64,000 nucleotides of DNA from Terfezia claveryi (Eukaryota; Ascomycota; Pezizomycetes; Pezizales; Pezizaceae): the NCBI GenBank assembly GCA_015179025.1, contig WHUX01000127.1, positions 62,001 to 126,000 on the forward strand, in the 5' to 3' direction. The translations under genes were made by a program, and so were the position numbers. Shown in pieces: positions 22,056 to 33,289 of the stretch (position 1 is its first letter; every line of letters begins with the position of its first letter). The notes beneath the pieces were generated by a model. That model was not told the origin of the DNA. It saw only the letters and a list, made by a program, of their open reading frames with translations, and did no database searches.

Positions 22056-22494
22056 TAGCAAACTAAAAGCACCATATCTATAAAACATTACTTGTTTCAA
22101 TCTTTGTGTAATTTGCAATACTTTGTTATTATCAAGCGAGCTATCTCAGAAGTAGTAGTAATATATGCTGCCCGGGAGCGGCCCAGAACATATATGCTCG
22201 TCTACAGGGAGTACTGGGGCTGTTATTCCAAGTTGAGTTGATATTCGGGTTATAGACTCGAACCCTACTACCTTATTCTATTTGACTTTGATCTAAGGAA
22301 CCCCGATGCATGGGACCATAGAATATGATATGAAATAGATAGCTATTTGGAATTTGTTTATATCTCATATTTCACATTGACTATGTACTTCAGTATTACA
22401 ATTGATCCTCCTATTGTTCCAATCTAGTAATTTTATTACTGTACGCCGAGTTTACTACAAGTAACGTTTTACGGATATAAGGCTATTATTGTTG

Positions 22495-22575
22495 CATTAC
22501 TTGTTTAAGTTCATGCAAACGGAAATGTCCCAGGTTCGATTCGTCCTTCCGTTTTTTTTTTTTTTTTTTTTTGTT
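22495..22575 (+). other. tRNA-like 3' module (copy 1, right, facing out)
   Basis: GTTTAAGTTCATGCAAACGG, then CAGGTTCGATTCGTCC (consensus-like B box), CTTCCG and a run of ~20 T. It mirrors the module at 21960-22055 in the opposite orientation. The A box is not evident. Confidence 0.45.
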
Positions 22576-23277
22576 TTTTAAACTCATATCATATTTCGCT
22601 ATTAAGAACACCACACAGTACGCAGCCGCGCAGGCCAAGCAACACACAATCAGGGTAATAAACAACAGAGGCTGGATGTGACAGCTCTTAAATCGGCCAG
22701 TTTAAGACAGCACACGTAACTTCTTATCATAGGCAGAATCTTATCAGATTCCATCTTCCATCTTCACCAAAGATGCGAGATTTCAATTGAAGAAGAAGAG
22801 GCCTTGTTGGTTTTTGAGATATTTCTATTTACAACAAGCACTCATACAAATTCTATATAGATCTCGAATGCGACGTCTGCCAATACTATAATCTGTCCTT
22901 CCTCTGCTTATAACTTTTCCTCCAAAATATCTGCAATAATATCTTAACTCACATTATTAGAATTGAAGAATTAAACATTAATCCAATCAAGTCCATGGAT
23001 ACATTTTCCTTCTCAAACAAATGTCGCTGGTTATGGTGGCTGCGGATGTCTCAAAAATCGACAAGGCCTCTTCTTCCCCATTTTTCCGGATAATGCTATA
23101 TGAGCTGGTACGAATACATCTATGCACATATGGACAAAACGTTCATAAACCCCATTGTTCTTTGCTATATTTTTTGACTTGACGGGATACTGTACTAAAA
23201 GCGACGATTGAAGACGCCAAGCTTAGCTAGAAAATTTACGGTTGGGGAATCCCCTGAAGCCCTGCATGCTACAGGTG

Positions 23278-24060
23278 CTCCAATATCATTGGAGGAGATG
23301 AGTTCCCTCACGGAAAGGATGAAAAAATTAGGCATGATGAAGGAGGGCGAATCAGAAGATGAAGGTATGGATACAGATAAATTCGAGGAGTGGGAGACCG
23401 AGGAGTGGGAGACCGAGGAGTGGGAGACCGAGGAGTGCAGACGTACTCTATATATGGGCAGACTATAGAGGGTACTAATGGGGAAGAAGCGTGAAAGTGA
23501 TTTCTGGGAGGAGGAGCTTCTGGATGCTGGAGTAAAAAATGCTTCGAATACGAGGCTGGAAAAGGAATCATTTGAACTCAATCCCAAGATCTCCATAGTG
23601 AAAAAGGAGAGGGATGAGTTAAAGAATAACACAATGGAATAGAGTGAAGAAGACAGGAAAAAAAAAGATGATTTCCAGAACAAGTTTCTGAATTTGCATT
23701 TCTGAATTTTTAATTGGAATTGAGATCGGCCAAAAAATTTACCAAACCAAAGATTTATTTAGGCGAAGGGTACAATGACCTTTTTTGGGGAGGTAGTGGT
23801 GCAGGGTGGCTGAAGAGAGGAGCTTCAGGACTGAAACAGCGAGAGATAAAACCTGGAAAGAGGTGTTAGAAGACAGAGTCAAGTTGGGGATTGAGGAGGA
23901 CCTAGGTCAGATAAAGGATTTAGAGGCGGTGATGGAGAAGAAGTAGAGGAAGAAGAGGGAGGAAGCCAGGACACATCCGGAAGATACACTCGGCAAAAAC
24001 ACAACGGAAGAATGGTAGACTCAACCCCAGAACAAAGAATAGAGCCCAGGGTGAACATTG
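23278..24060 (+). pseudogene. decayed charged coiled-coil ORF (possible retroelement gag), disrupted
   Basis: In one frame: APISLEEMSSLTERMKKLGM, an acidic segment with a 15-bp tandem repeat coding EEWET, a TAG at 23466, then MGKKRESDFWEEELLDAGVK...SIVKKERDELKNN, another TAG, and SEEDRKKKDDFQNKFLNLHF. Further on, EEDLGQIKDLEAVMEKK and RKKREEARTHPEDTLGKNT appear in a frame with stops. The composition is of a charged, coiled-coil structural protein. The 1.63-kb transposon ends directly at its 5' side, so it may have interrupted this frame. No specific family is named. Confidence 0.4.
23384..23437 (+). repeat. 15-bp tandem repeat, 3.6 units
   Basis: The unit is CGAGGAGTGGGAGAC, perfect in three copies and coding Glu-Glu-Trp-Glu-Thr in the surrounding frame. 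Confidence 0.9.
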
Positions 24061-24209
24061 ACAAGGACGCGGGTCTGGTTACACCCCCAGGTAACCAAAA
24101 ACATAGACCAATGTACGCCAAATCTACCAAACGTGCCGACAAGGAGTATGTTAATATGAAAGTCTTCTTGTTCGTGGAGTCCAATGTCATAGACACATAG
24201 CAGACACAG

Positions 24210-25420
24210 CACAGGATGTGGAACAAAAAGGTATGAGAAGTATCATGGGAGCAAGGTGGCTCCTCAAACTCCAGGTTCGGTATTTGTTTTTCTTACGAAG
24301 CTGATCTCTTTTCATATGCAGGACGACGGTCAGGGGAATATGGCTTCCAGTTGAAGCATGTGATTTTGACAGAGGTCCGGTGGGGGTGAAAGTGGCCTCG
24401 GACTCGATTCGGGTCCATGTTGGTAAGTTGGGTAATGCGGTCATGCACATCGTTGGTGGTTCACAGATGCACATACAATTTTGCTTCAGGTATTGGAAAC
24501 TTAGGTCGAACCTTTGAAGGATAAGCTTCGGAGTCCGGTAATGGTCTCAGGTATAGACTTGTTGAAAGAAAAACAAAGATAAGACAGATAAAGTACGGAG
24601 TATCTTGAGTAATAGGATGACTATAAGAAAAGAGTCAATTGTAAATGTTTTATAAGTATTTTAGAAAGTCAAATTTTATTTGATATAAATAAATAAATAG
24701 CTTAGATTTTAGAAATATATAGGAATATAGGTCAACATAGTCTGGTTGGCACAACCAGACTAAGGTCAACAATATTTATAATAAATAAAAAATAATAACG
24801 TGTGTGTTAACAAGTCCAATTTGTGCAGACTATCTGATCCCAAGCGAAATTTTGTTTCGTGACTCAACGGACCCAAATTTCATACACTTCTACCTCATAG
24901 TCCACATACATATATGTATGCTACTTCAACCCACCTGGAGCTTCTTCCGCAAATATACATCTACCCTGTTCTCGACCAAGGCTACACTCTCCTCCAAACC
25001 CATGGTTTGTTGAAAAACGTGGATATCTGTAATCCCAAGAGATATCAACTCACTAACGATAGTATGGGTCATGGCCATTATAATTTCCAGATCTAGCCCG
25101 CACCCCACCATCGAACACCAGTGGTATTTACCGTCATCAGAGTCAAATTTGACTATGGCACAGGTCTGCAAGAAGAGAAAGAGCTGAGACCTCAAAATTA
25201 GGTAAACATCAGTCATTGTTGTTGCGTTGCTTATTGCGTTTGTTGTGTCTTTTATTGAGTTCAAATTCCAAGTTGTATGAATGTTAATAACACAACCAGC
25301 GAACCCGATTATATACCACTCCAAGACGTTCATGGCCTCGTTTACTATAAGAAAATCTCGGACAGGGATCGTAACATAAGTAAAATATCACATGTGAGCT
25401 AGAGGAGAACAAGGGAACTC
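24210..25420. other. intergenic; contains a palindromic TAGTCTGGTT motif
   Basis: No gene is recognised. TAGTCTGGTT-GGCAC-AACCAGACTA at 24738-24762 is a perfect 10-bp inverted repeat made of two facing copies of the recurrent motif. The sequence around it is strongly AT-rich (24600-24800). Confidence 0.5.
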
Positions 25421-25429
25421 GTGAATGTC

Positions 25430-28310
25430 AATTAAACACAGAAGCGAACAAAGGAACTCGTGAAAATCCATGTCGATGTGGGGAGGTAAAGCGAGCTCGC
25501 CATGGAAATTATTGAAGGCGGCCACCATGGCCTCAAAGACTCCTTCCTCCACTTCGGCTTATCCAGTTCTACGTAGGTGCGTTTGATCAATTCCCAGAAG
25601 GCTGACTCTTGCACGCTCGAATCGTGGGCACTCGAAGGTCATGTGCTCTGCGTCCTCGACCGACTGTCCGCACACGCAAACCTTGAGGTCCGCTTTGCCG
25701 ATGTGGTGCAGCCTGATTTTCTGGGGCCCTCGATCCGTCCGCATCCATGTGTAGGCCCAAAATGCATGTCGTCCCCATTCTAATTTTCGCATTCCGAACC
25801 CTGGCTTGGATTTGGCCTCCTTCCGGATAGCTTTGGTAAGCCTCCCTCTGTTGCAGTGCAGTTACAACCCTTTATCTGGCCCAGATGAGATTGGAACCTG
25901 GCCTTCTGGTCTGCTTTCTCCTTACTTTCATTCCTATATGGCCTCTTACCCAGGAAATACTTGAAGTCCATTCTATTGGCAAGTCGGACTAGGCTCGCTT
26001 TGATCTCTGCCTCGATCCAGGACCTCGGAGGTGCGCCTCGGCTCATATTAGCGATGGCCTGTATAGCAGCCTGGGAGTCCGAAAGGATGGCTATCATGGC
26101 TGACTCCGTATTGAGGGCTAGGCAGATTGCATGAAGACTCGCCGTCCGCTACCGTAGCAGTATCCCCTAGGTAATCCGTAAGAGTCCTTTAGGATGTCCT
26201 GCCCATTCATGTTGTGGATATTGCCGGCAATTACACTTTCTCTATCCGTGCCATACGTGAAGCACACTCTCCAGCCTTCATCTAGTGATGGAACCTAGCT
26301 GCGCGGACCAATAGTTTCATGCTTAGACCTCTCGGAGGTTGGATCTATTGTCTCTTGGATGGCTTAATGGGCAAACGCCCGGTGTCGTCTCTGTTCCCCA
26401 TAAGATGGTTCGTGCGGGTCCACCGAGGTCTTGTAAAACGCTTCTGCAATTGGGCCGTTCCTCGGGAGTGCGAGTCGCGGCTGTCATACCAGGTGGTGTC
26501 TGCTTCGACAAACTCCTTGATCTGCGGGTCACCCGTATGGAGGGAGGACCGTGCTGCCCATGATCTTGACTGGTCCAGTTTGTCCGTTTGTCCTGCGGAG
26601 GCTGGATATTGGCGATACAGCCCAGCCTCTCATGGCTGCTACCATGGAAGCCTCCCGTAATCTTCTTCATGGCCTTGAATTTCAATCTCCGCATTGGTTC
26701 TAGTTGGGAGCTATGCCTGGTCCGTTGGGCAAATCGGCGCCCCACACGAAAATCGTACAAATAGTCACGGTATAAAGGGCTCTGAGGGCCTTTGGGCTCA
26801 TCCCGCCGTTGGAAATCCCTAGCCTGGTCAGAACCCGGAATAGGCTGGCTGTATTCTTCGCCCGGCGGTTGATGTGATTCTCAAAGGGGGGGTTTCTTTT
26901 GACCTAGATGCCTAAAGTGGTGCAGGCTTGTGCCGGTCCCCTGTTGTGAATCTCTAGTATGCTCTCTTTTTCGGGGTCCCACCTCAGGTCATCCTCTGTT
27001 GCAGCCCCTTCCAGTATATTATAGACGAGTTCCATAACTCTGTCATGGCCTTTTCTGGGAAGATCCGTAATGACCAAGGGGCTGATGTCGTCCACATAAG
27101 AAAAGATCTGGATAGAAGAGGGGTTTCTTGGGGGGTGTTGCGGGGCGAGCGAAGCGTTGCCTCATGTGTCTAGGTGGCGTTACTTCTGCTATGTAGCTCC
27201 TGGTCGATAGAGTTCGAAGACTCCCGCTTCAGTGTGGCCGCCATATTGATTAGCCAGATGACCGGAGACAGGGGGCTGCCTTGTGGGGTCCCTTCATCTT
27301 CATCCATCCTCTTTTTGCCGCGGTGGATTCCATCCCACGCGATCTGGAGCTTTCTAGTTTTTATGAAGTGTTCCCTACATCCGGTGATCCAGTACCCTAC
27401 GCCTCCCCCGTTTAGTATTCTAATGAACCAGTCTTTTGACATTGTTAAAGGCCGATACGATGTCCTTCCCCAGTAGGGTGGCGTTCTTGCCTTCCTTAAT
27501 GGCCTTTTCCACGTTGCAAATGCTAAGGATCATAGCATCGATTGCTGATCTGCCTTTTAGAGACCCATATTGCAGGTTGTGAAAGAGGTGAACCTCGTTC
27601 CGTAGTTCGTCCGCTACTAGCTTCTCCGCCAGCTTGCCCCCGGTAATGCTAATACAATAGGTCCCCACCCTTTGACCTTTCATCAATCCTTTCCAGGCTT
27701 TGGGATGAGCATCGTTGAAATCTCACGCCATGCGGATGGTGTGGCTGTCCCTGCTGCTATCATGGCTATATTGTTCAAGATGGCTATGCCTAAGTTGTGG
27801 TCCTTGGTGCTTTTAAGAAGGCAGTAACTCATACCGTCTGGACCTAGTGCAGAGCTATTGGGGGTTTGCTGAGGGCCCTCTGAACCTTGTCGACGTATGA
27901 ATCATCAGCTTCTAGATATGCTGAAGGGAGTTCCACTATGACTGGCGGCCCCTGGGAAGTTTTTTATCATGACAGGTTGGTGTTTTTGGAATGCTTTGAC
28001 CCTATCCCGTTCCGAGGTGAGGATGGCACCGTCTGTGTCAGTGATGTCCCCTATATTTGGGACGCATTTGGAGGGGTCCCTTAGCGATGCGGAAAATATC
28101 CCAGGAGTGGCGCTGGCCCTGCTCCTCTAAGAACTTGCGCCAGCATGCCCACTTCTTCCTCCTTATAAGCTTCTTGAGATTGCCTGACTCCTTCTCGTAC
28201 ACTTCCCCGGACCTGCTCCGCCTGTTGGTCCTCTCAAGTTCGCTCCTGAACCTCATGGTCCCACCATTTCTTGCTGTGGCCACGGAGGATACCGACTTGG
28301 TGATCATGTG
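25430..28310 (-). pseudogene. decayed LINE (Tad-like) ORF2: linker, reverse transcriptase, RNase H, C-terminal Zn motif
   Basis: Read from high to low coordinates: a linker helix region (SELERTNRRSR..LIRRKKWACWRKFLEE, ~28290-28100); RT core with NLQYGSLKGRSAIDAM and LLGKDIVSAFNNV (27686-27420); RMDEDEGTPQGSPLSPVIW (~27320-27250); the catalytic SYVDDIS (~27098-27080); thumb/connection (26760-26323); RNase H with LSDSQAAIQAIANMSRGAPP (~26090-26020); then AYTWMRTDRGPQKIRLHHIGKAD and CVCGQSVEDAEHMTFECP (25760-25600), the usual C-terminal zinc motif. Frameshifts and stops are frequent. No endonuclease domain is seen upstream, consistent with 5' truncation. Confidence 0.85.
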
Positions 28311-28329
28311 TTCTTCAAGAGCCTCGTGA

Positions 28330-29400
28330 GATGGAAATAGGCTTCTCCAAGGGAAGTCAAGTTAAATGGGACCTTCCCGTCCATATAGGAGGCCCACCGG
28401 TCGTCTGATAGGTGCTGGTCTGGGGGATGTCGGTCTTGATGAACCCGCATATGACGTCGTGGTAGAAGTGTTCTTACTTACGCTGGTAATACCCCTTTCC
28501 TTATCCGCTAGGCCCTGATAGACAGAGAGGCTTCATGTAAGGAGTTGACGGCGTAGAATTTGGTATCATATCCAGCATATTAGGAGTGGTAGGATAACCA
28601 TGTCGTAGTCACAGAGCAGATCCTTTGGAGCTGAGTTGTACAGGCGAACTTTAACTAGAGTGGAGAAACAGCAGTATCATGAGACAGGAATCATGTTCAG
28701 AAGACTTGACATGGTTGGATATTGCCATATGAGATCAATCGGTTTATGGGTGGGGTGTATCTCTCCTACGTTAGGTTTGAGGGCGGATCCAATGACGCAA
28801 CTTACTATCCTGGCCTCTTTCAGCCTAATTACCGTTCAATCCACTTGCCACTTCCTCTATCGCTTATGCAGAACTTCGATTAGAATTCACTGCAACCACA
28901 ACAATGCAGCACGATTTAGGAAATACCTCTAACTGGCAAGTGTCGTACAGTACTCACTTTCCCGCCCGTGCCTCGCGCCCTCCCTCCTGCCTCTGCCTTA
29001 CCTCTAGATCGTTAGGGCGAGCAGCAGTGAGAGGGGCGGGCAGCAGTGAGAAGAGCGAGCAGTCATGAGAAGAGTGTGCAGTCGTGAGAGGAGCAGCGAT
29101 ATAGAACCCACCTCTCTTATAATAGGCAACTAAGCCGCGATATTGGACCCACCTCCCTCATAATGCTTGGATATAACCCTAGCCCAGTGTAATACCCCGG
29201 CCAGTCGCCTGTAAAGGAAAGTGAAAAAGGTGTCTACTGCATCCTACTTCTCCCCATCATCTTCTTGAACTCATATGGGATGGCGGAGGCCTCACGAATC
29301 CTTGATGCTGCCTAGGGCGGCATTTTGGTCGCTAAACGAAGATAATGTGTTGGCCATCCTGTGTCCGATGACCACACTGGCATGGGTTTGTCGTACTCCC
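28330..29400. other. intergenic, no gene recognised
   Basis: Contains a short run of GAGCAGTCGTGAGAGGAG-like degenerate repeats at 29010-29090, matching the retroposon 3' UTR style, and otherwise nothing identifiable. Confidence 0.4.
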
Positions 29401-29439
29401 CAATTTTATGCAGTCAGTGCTTTTGCGGACAAGCCAGGC

Positions 29440-29740
29440 CAGGCCGGCCGAAGCTAAGGCCGGTCCAGGCGGCCTGAATAAGGCAGGCCGCCTGAATAGC
29501 CTGAATAGCCTGGACCATGGCCTGAATAGCCTGGACCACGGCCTGAATAGCCTGGGCTGCGGCCTGAATAGCCTGGACTACGGCCTGAATAGCCTGAATA
29601 GCCTGAATAGCGTGGAAGGCCTTCTGAAAGTCCGGCCGGGGCCGCCCCAGGCGGTTTCAGGCCCGCACAGACCTCGGCCCCCGGGCCAGGCTTCAGGCGG
29701 CCGGGTCGGCGGCCTGGCCGGTTGAGAACACTGGAACTTG
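29440..29740 (+). repeat. GC-rich tandem repeat (9 bp and 27-30 bp units)
   Basis: Units of GGCCTGAATAGCCTGGACCA repeat about five times (29487-29620), with a 9-bp subunit CTGAATAGC, embedded in a strongly GGCC/GCC-rich island. The frame is open (NSLDHG repeats), but this is a consequence of the repeat and no gene is called. Confidence 0.8.
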
Positions 29741-30344
29741 ACAGCCATGTGTAGGCTAAGAGAGCGTGTCGGTTCCTGGCCTCTTGACGCCGAAATTCTT
29801 GAATTTACGTGTTTCCCTTCTACGCGCCTTTGAGGCTTATGCGTCCTTATGAAAACCCGCTGTCCGGCAAAGCTGTTATCGCCACAATGACAATATTCAG
29901 CTGAATTTGCACACACGCAAGCACCTTACGTCCGCAAGCATCTTATTTTGCCACGTATGCAAGTATTGTCCGTATGTCGGTTGAGTCACCTCTTTTTTCT
30001 CTGGTTGCCACCCGACCGCAATCCTTGCATTTTCTTGCTTTTGGTTGGTTGAATAACAGATCCCTGCGTTTTGTCTTTACCCTGAAATTCCATGTATACA
30101 CACAACGCTCCGGACCTGTATTTTTCACTGAATTAAGCAAGTCTTCAATTCGCTTCGTTTCTCTATCGCATTATTGCACTCTTAGTTCTATTGTCCACTT
30201 CGCGTTTTACCATCCGCTCTAGTAGCCATATTACTACAGATCTGCTGTGCACGCACCGCGCACCCGTGCTCGCGCAACCGCCGCTCCGCTAGAACCACCT
30301 CCGCTGCCTAACAAGATATCACATATCTTTTGTTAGTCCTTCGC

Positions 30345-30578
30345 TCACCATCGAAGGAGGCAGGGATATTTGCCCCAGGCGAAGGCTGCTAACTTATCAG
30401 CTTCCTCGTTCCATTTAATGCCGATCTGATACGATCTGATAGCGGACCCACGAGATGCAGGTGTCATGTTGGTTGAGGTGTCTAACAGCCAGTTTGAACC
30501 ACAACTCACGCAACGGGAAGTTCCTGATCGCGCTGTAGCATATTGGAAGAAATGGCCCGAGAGTTGTGCCGCCTGCAA
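30345..30578 (-). pseudogene. LINE RNase H fragment (weak)
   Basis: The end of the frame reads IGIKWNEEADKLAAFAWGK, resembling the last RNase H motif (G-N-E-x-A-D-x-L-A) of LINE ORF2. The rest is poorly matched. It is probably a short decayed remnant. Confidence 0.4.
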
Positions 30579-31554
30579 GGCCTACCTACATCAAATACTC
30601 GCTAGCAGCTATTTCCAGCAGCTACCGCCGACAGGTCACTGAGATAACGAGAGCAAGCTAAGTGGTGTGATTAGTTGGACGTGTTCAGTTCTAAGATAGA
30701 CCCTCTGGTTGAGCTGTTCACAATATGCTTAGTTATATACTGTATCACCTAATGGGGCTCTTAAGAAGAAGACCCTGCAATTTATCCAATATTCGCCAGT
30801 TCCCCAGCCGGATTTTTAGCCTGCAAGGAATGACATGAGCGACATTCTAACACCTCCTCAGCACATACTTGCTAGGACAAGATATCCAACTCGTGAGCTA
30901 CTACGTATTCCAGACTCATTATATGCACCCAAAATTCGAACGTTAAAGGGATATGACGTGTCTACTTCTCAGCTTGCATGGCCTGATATTTCGAAACAAT
31001 ATGTCACACTTCATGAGGCCGCTCGCCGTACTGCTCTAAGTTTACATCTTGAAGTATATCTTCCGCATTCTGTATTAATTTTCCAATTAGACTTATATTT
31101 ACACCAAACCCTACAATACAGTTGTATTAAATCCGATTTGCATTGTAGTACCCATCCCATAGCTGCATGAATACTCCTATCAATAAAGAGGCACATTAAC
31201 AATGGGACTCGGAAGTGGAACTGATGGAGCATGGTGCTGTTTCATTATTGAGTCGAAGTGCTGAAGTATTTTATTTTATTATCGAGTACAATTCATGTTC
31301 GTCAGCACTGATTTATATTCATCTTCTTTTTTTTCTTTTTCCCCTAAATCCTTTTTTTACCCATTGCTATTTGACCTCCGATGTAACCCCACTAAATTAC
31401 TACATTTGGTAATCACATTCCCAAGGAGGCCAACTCATAATCTGGCCTCCGGAAGAATTTCATTTTTGCATTCGCGTGCAGGCCAGAACATAGCCAACCC
31501 CACGGAGTGATGGCCTGTGAGCAGGCGTGGCAGGGGAGGTGGGGTTATTTCTGT

Positions 31555-31745
31555 TATTTCTTTGGCTGGGTTTCCGGGTGTCTCCCCATGGTCCCTTACT
31601 GGGACCGAACAGGAGTAATTACTTAGTATTAAAGGGAAGGAAAAAAAACAAAAAAAAGTTTTAACAAAAGATTTCTGGGTATGGCTCCCTGGCTCAAACC
31701 CTGTATGAGTAATGAGTATCGAAAAAAAAAAAAAAAAACTACCTG
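31555..31745 (+). mobile_element. two consecutive retroposon 3' tails, copies 7 and 8
   Basis: The first has GGGTTTCCGGGTG, hairpin 2 (GGTCCC-TTACT-GGGACC, 31590-31606), AGGAGTAATTACTTAGTATTAAAGG and an A-rich end. A second, more degenerate one (GGTATGGCTCCCTGG...GTATGAGTAATGAGTATCG plus ~18 A) ends near 31740. Both are truncated insertions without ORF1. Confidence 0.65.
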
Positions 31746-31825
31746 AAGGCCTTCTCATCTCCCGATCTGCTGCTAATAACACATTTCACACCATGGGTCC
31801 TCGCTCAACGAGACTCAGAACTGTT

Positions 31826-32115
31826 AAGGGGGGATTGTGGTAGCCCCGATAAGAGATACTGTATCTACAGTAGACAAGAAATAATAGTCCCGTAGTATCG
31901 GGTTGTGTTAGTTTAGATAGAAGGCTTAGTCAGGCCTAGGAGAAGTGGCAATGAAGGATCTTCAGCTGTAGAGACCTAAGCTTAATCATAGAGAAAAAAA
32001 AATCGAAAATCGACATCGATCAACAGAGACACAGCAATAAGAGAACTAGAACTCGCCGTCAAGCAACCTAAGACAAGCCCTACATCTTTTGGTGTGTGAG
32101 TTTGCAACTTCACAA
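31826..32115 (+). mobile_element. polypurine tract and 3'-LTR-like sequence
   Basis: AAGGGGGGAT at 31829-31838 is directly followed by TGTGGTAGCCCCGATAAGAG, the classic arrangement of a gypsy polypurine tract and LTR start (TG). The right border is uncertain; ...CA candidates lie between 32090 and 32120. It is probably the 3' end of a deleted LTR element. Confidence 0.45.
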
Positions 32116-32149
32116 AACCTTGCACCGTAAGCCATACAGACTGCTATGA

Positions 32150-32990
32150 AGTTTTACACGTCGGTCATCTTGTATGTGGAAGCTTCACTCACAGGAACTG
32201 GATTCGGCTTTTTGAGGTGGTGAAGCCATGATTTCTGGGGCCCCCGGTGTGTACGGAGCCATATGTATGCGGGGGCCCTGTCGATTTCATTCCGACCTCC
32301 TGATGTCCTACCCTGGTGCTGTCCTTGCCTCGCTCCTGTGCATTTTGGAGCCTTGTCTAATACGCCTTCTTTGACTATTAAGGGGCGAGAGAGTCGTGAC
32401 CTAGCGCCTATCAGAAAGGTGCTAGTTGGTGATTCTCCTGGTTCCTGGGATGCCCACGTGTGAGCCCACCCAGTAAATGGAGGTATCGAGCCGGTTAGAT
32501 TCGCGATCGCAGAGGAGGCCGGCCAACTGGGTCTCTATGGCGCTCCTAGGTGGTCGGCCCTGGGAAGGGTCGGCGGTTATGGCGATGGCTGCGGCCGAGT
32601 AGCAAAGTATTGACAGCATTGCTGAGTCGTGGTGTGTTGGGACTGCCAGGACAACTGCCTGGCGCTCTGAGTCTGCGACAGTGGGGTGTTCCCCTAGATA
32701 CTGTAGGCAGTCTCTGAGATTGGTGGGTTGCCTTGTCTGTCTTGAGAGTCCATGGCCGAGGCGTGGTGTCCAGAGCGACCCGTGCCAACCGTATGACATA
32801 CTCTCCACACCTCATCTAAGATTGCTCCTATCTTGGCGGCCAACCGTCCTTTAAAGCCTGACTGTGGGTTCGAAGGCTGCATGAGGACTCGCTTCAAACC
32901 CGTGAGAAATGCTCTTCTTATTATCCCCAAAGCTAGAGAGGTTCTCGGAGTTATCTTCAGCGCCCATAGCTAGCACCTATACCCGTTGTC
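32150..32990 (-). pseudogene. decayed LINE ORF2 C-terminal fragment (RNase H)
   Basis: Minus-strand pieces: SGFKGRLAAKIGAILDEVW (~32865-32800); an RNase H core with AMLSILCYSAAAIAITADPSQGRPPRSAIETQLAGLL; IYWVGSHVGIPGTRR (~32480-32440); and near 32300-32220 GPAYIWLRTHRGPQKSWLHH. The last is the same C-terminal signature as in the 25.4-28.3 kb element. It is out of frame in several places and lacks RT. Confidence 0.7.
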
Positions 32991-33274
32991 GTACCCCACA
33001 ATATGTCGAGAGATCATAGTATTATGCCGTCCCGCGCCATGACAGTTCCCTATTCCTGTGTCAACTCAGCTTACCGCAGTCTATTGTGCTGATCATAGTA
33101 AACCTGCTGAAGCTGGGTTGGGGACAGTTAATCTGTATGAATACGGGTAACCATGGGCAGAGGATTGGAGCAGAGTAACTGGGTGACTAGGTTGACTACT
33201 CTGTTGGCCCTGGGTTGTACAGTTCATCATCAATGAGAGGAAGAGCTCCCGAAATAAATAGAAAGCCACATACT

Positions 33275-33289
33275 GTGCCAACCAGACTA
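33275..33289 (-). repeat. recurrent TAGTCTGGTTGGCAC motif
   Basis: Exact 15-mer on the minus strand (GTGCCAACCAGACTA on plus). It is one of at least thirteen near-identical occurrences in the window; see findings. Confidence 0.8.

Larger units (their letters stand above)
21650..23277. mobile_element. 1.63-kb TIR transposon, copy 1 (non-autonomous)
   Basis: The left end (CTGTGGCATGCAGGGGTTACATAAG) and right end (...CCCTGCATGCTACAGGTG) match the ends of the element at 54457-56087, and the length is within a few bases. Shared internal sequence includes AAGCTTAGCTAGAAAATTT, CATAAACCCCATTGTTCTTTGCTAT, GTCTTAAACCGGC/GATTTAAGACGC boxes, CAATCTAGTAATTTTATT and a tRNA-like module. No transposase is encoded. 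The internal ~900 bp (21.83-22.72 kb) is bounded by inverted TTAAGACG-containing boxes. The 8 bp right of the element (CTCCAATA) is not clearly repeated on the left. Confidence 0.7.

Noticed and set aside
29408..29725. Repeat protein NSLDHG in the GC island
   Set aside because: Coding potential follows from the 9/27-bp repeat; no promoter, domain or start context.
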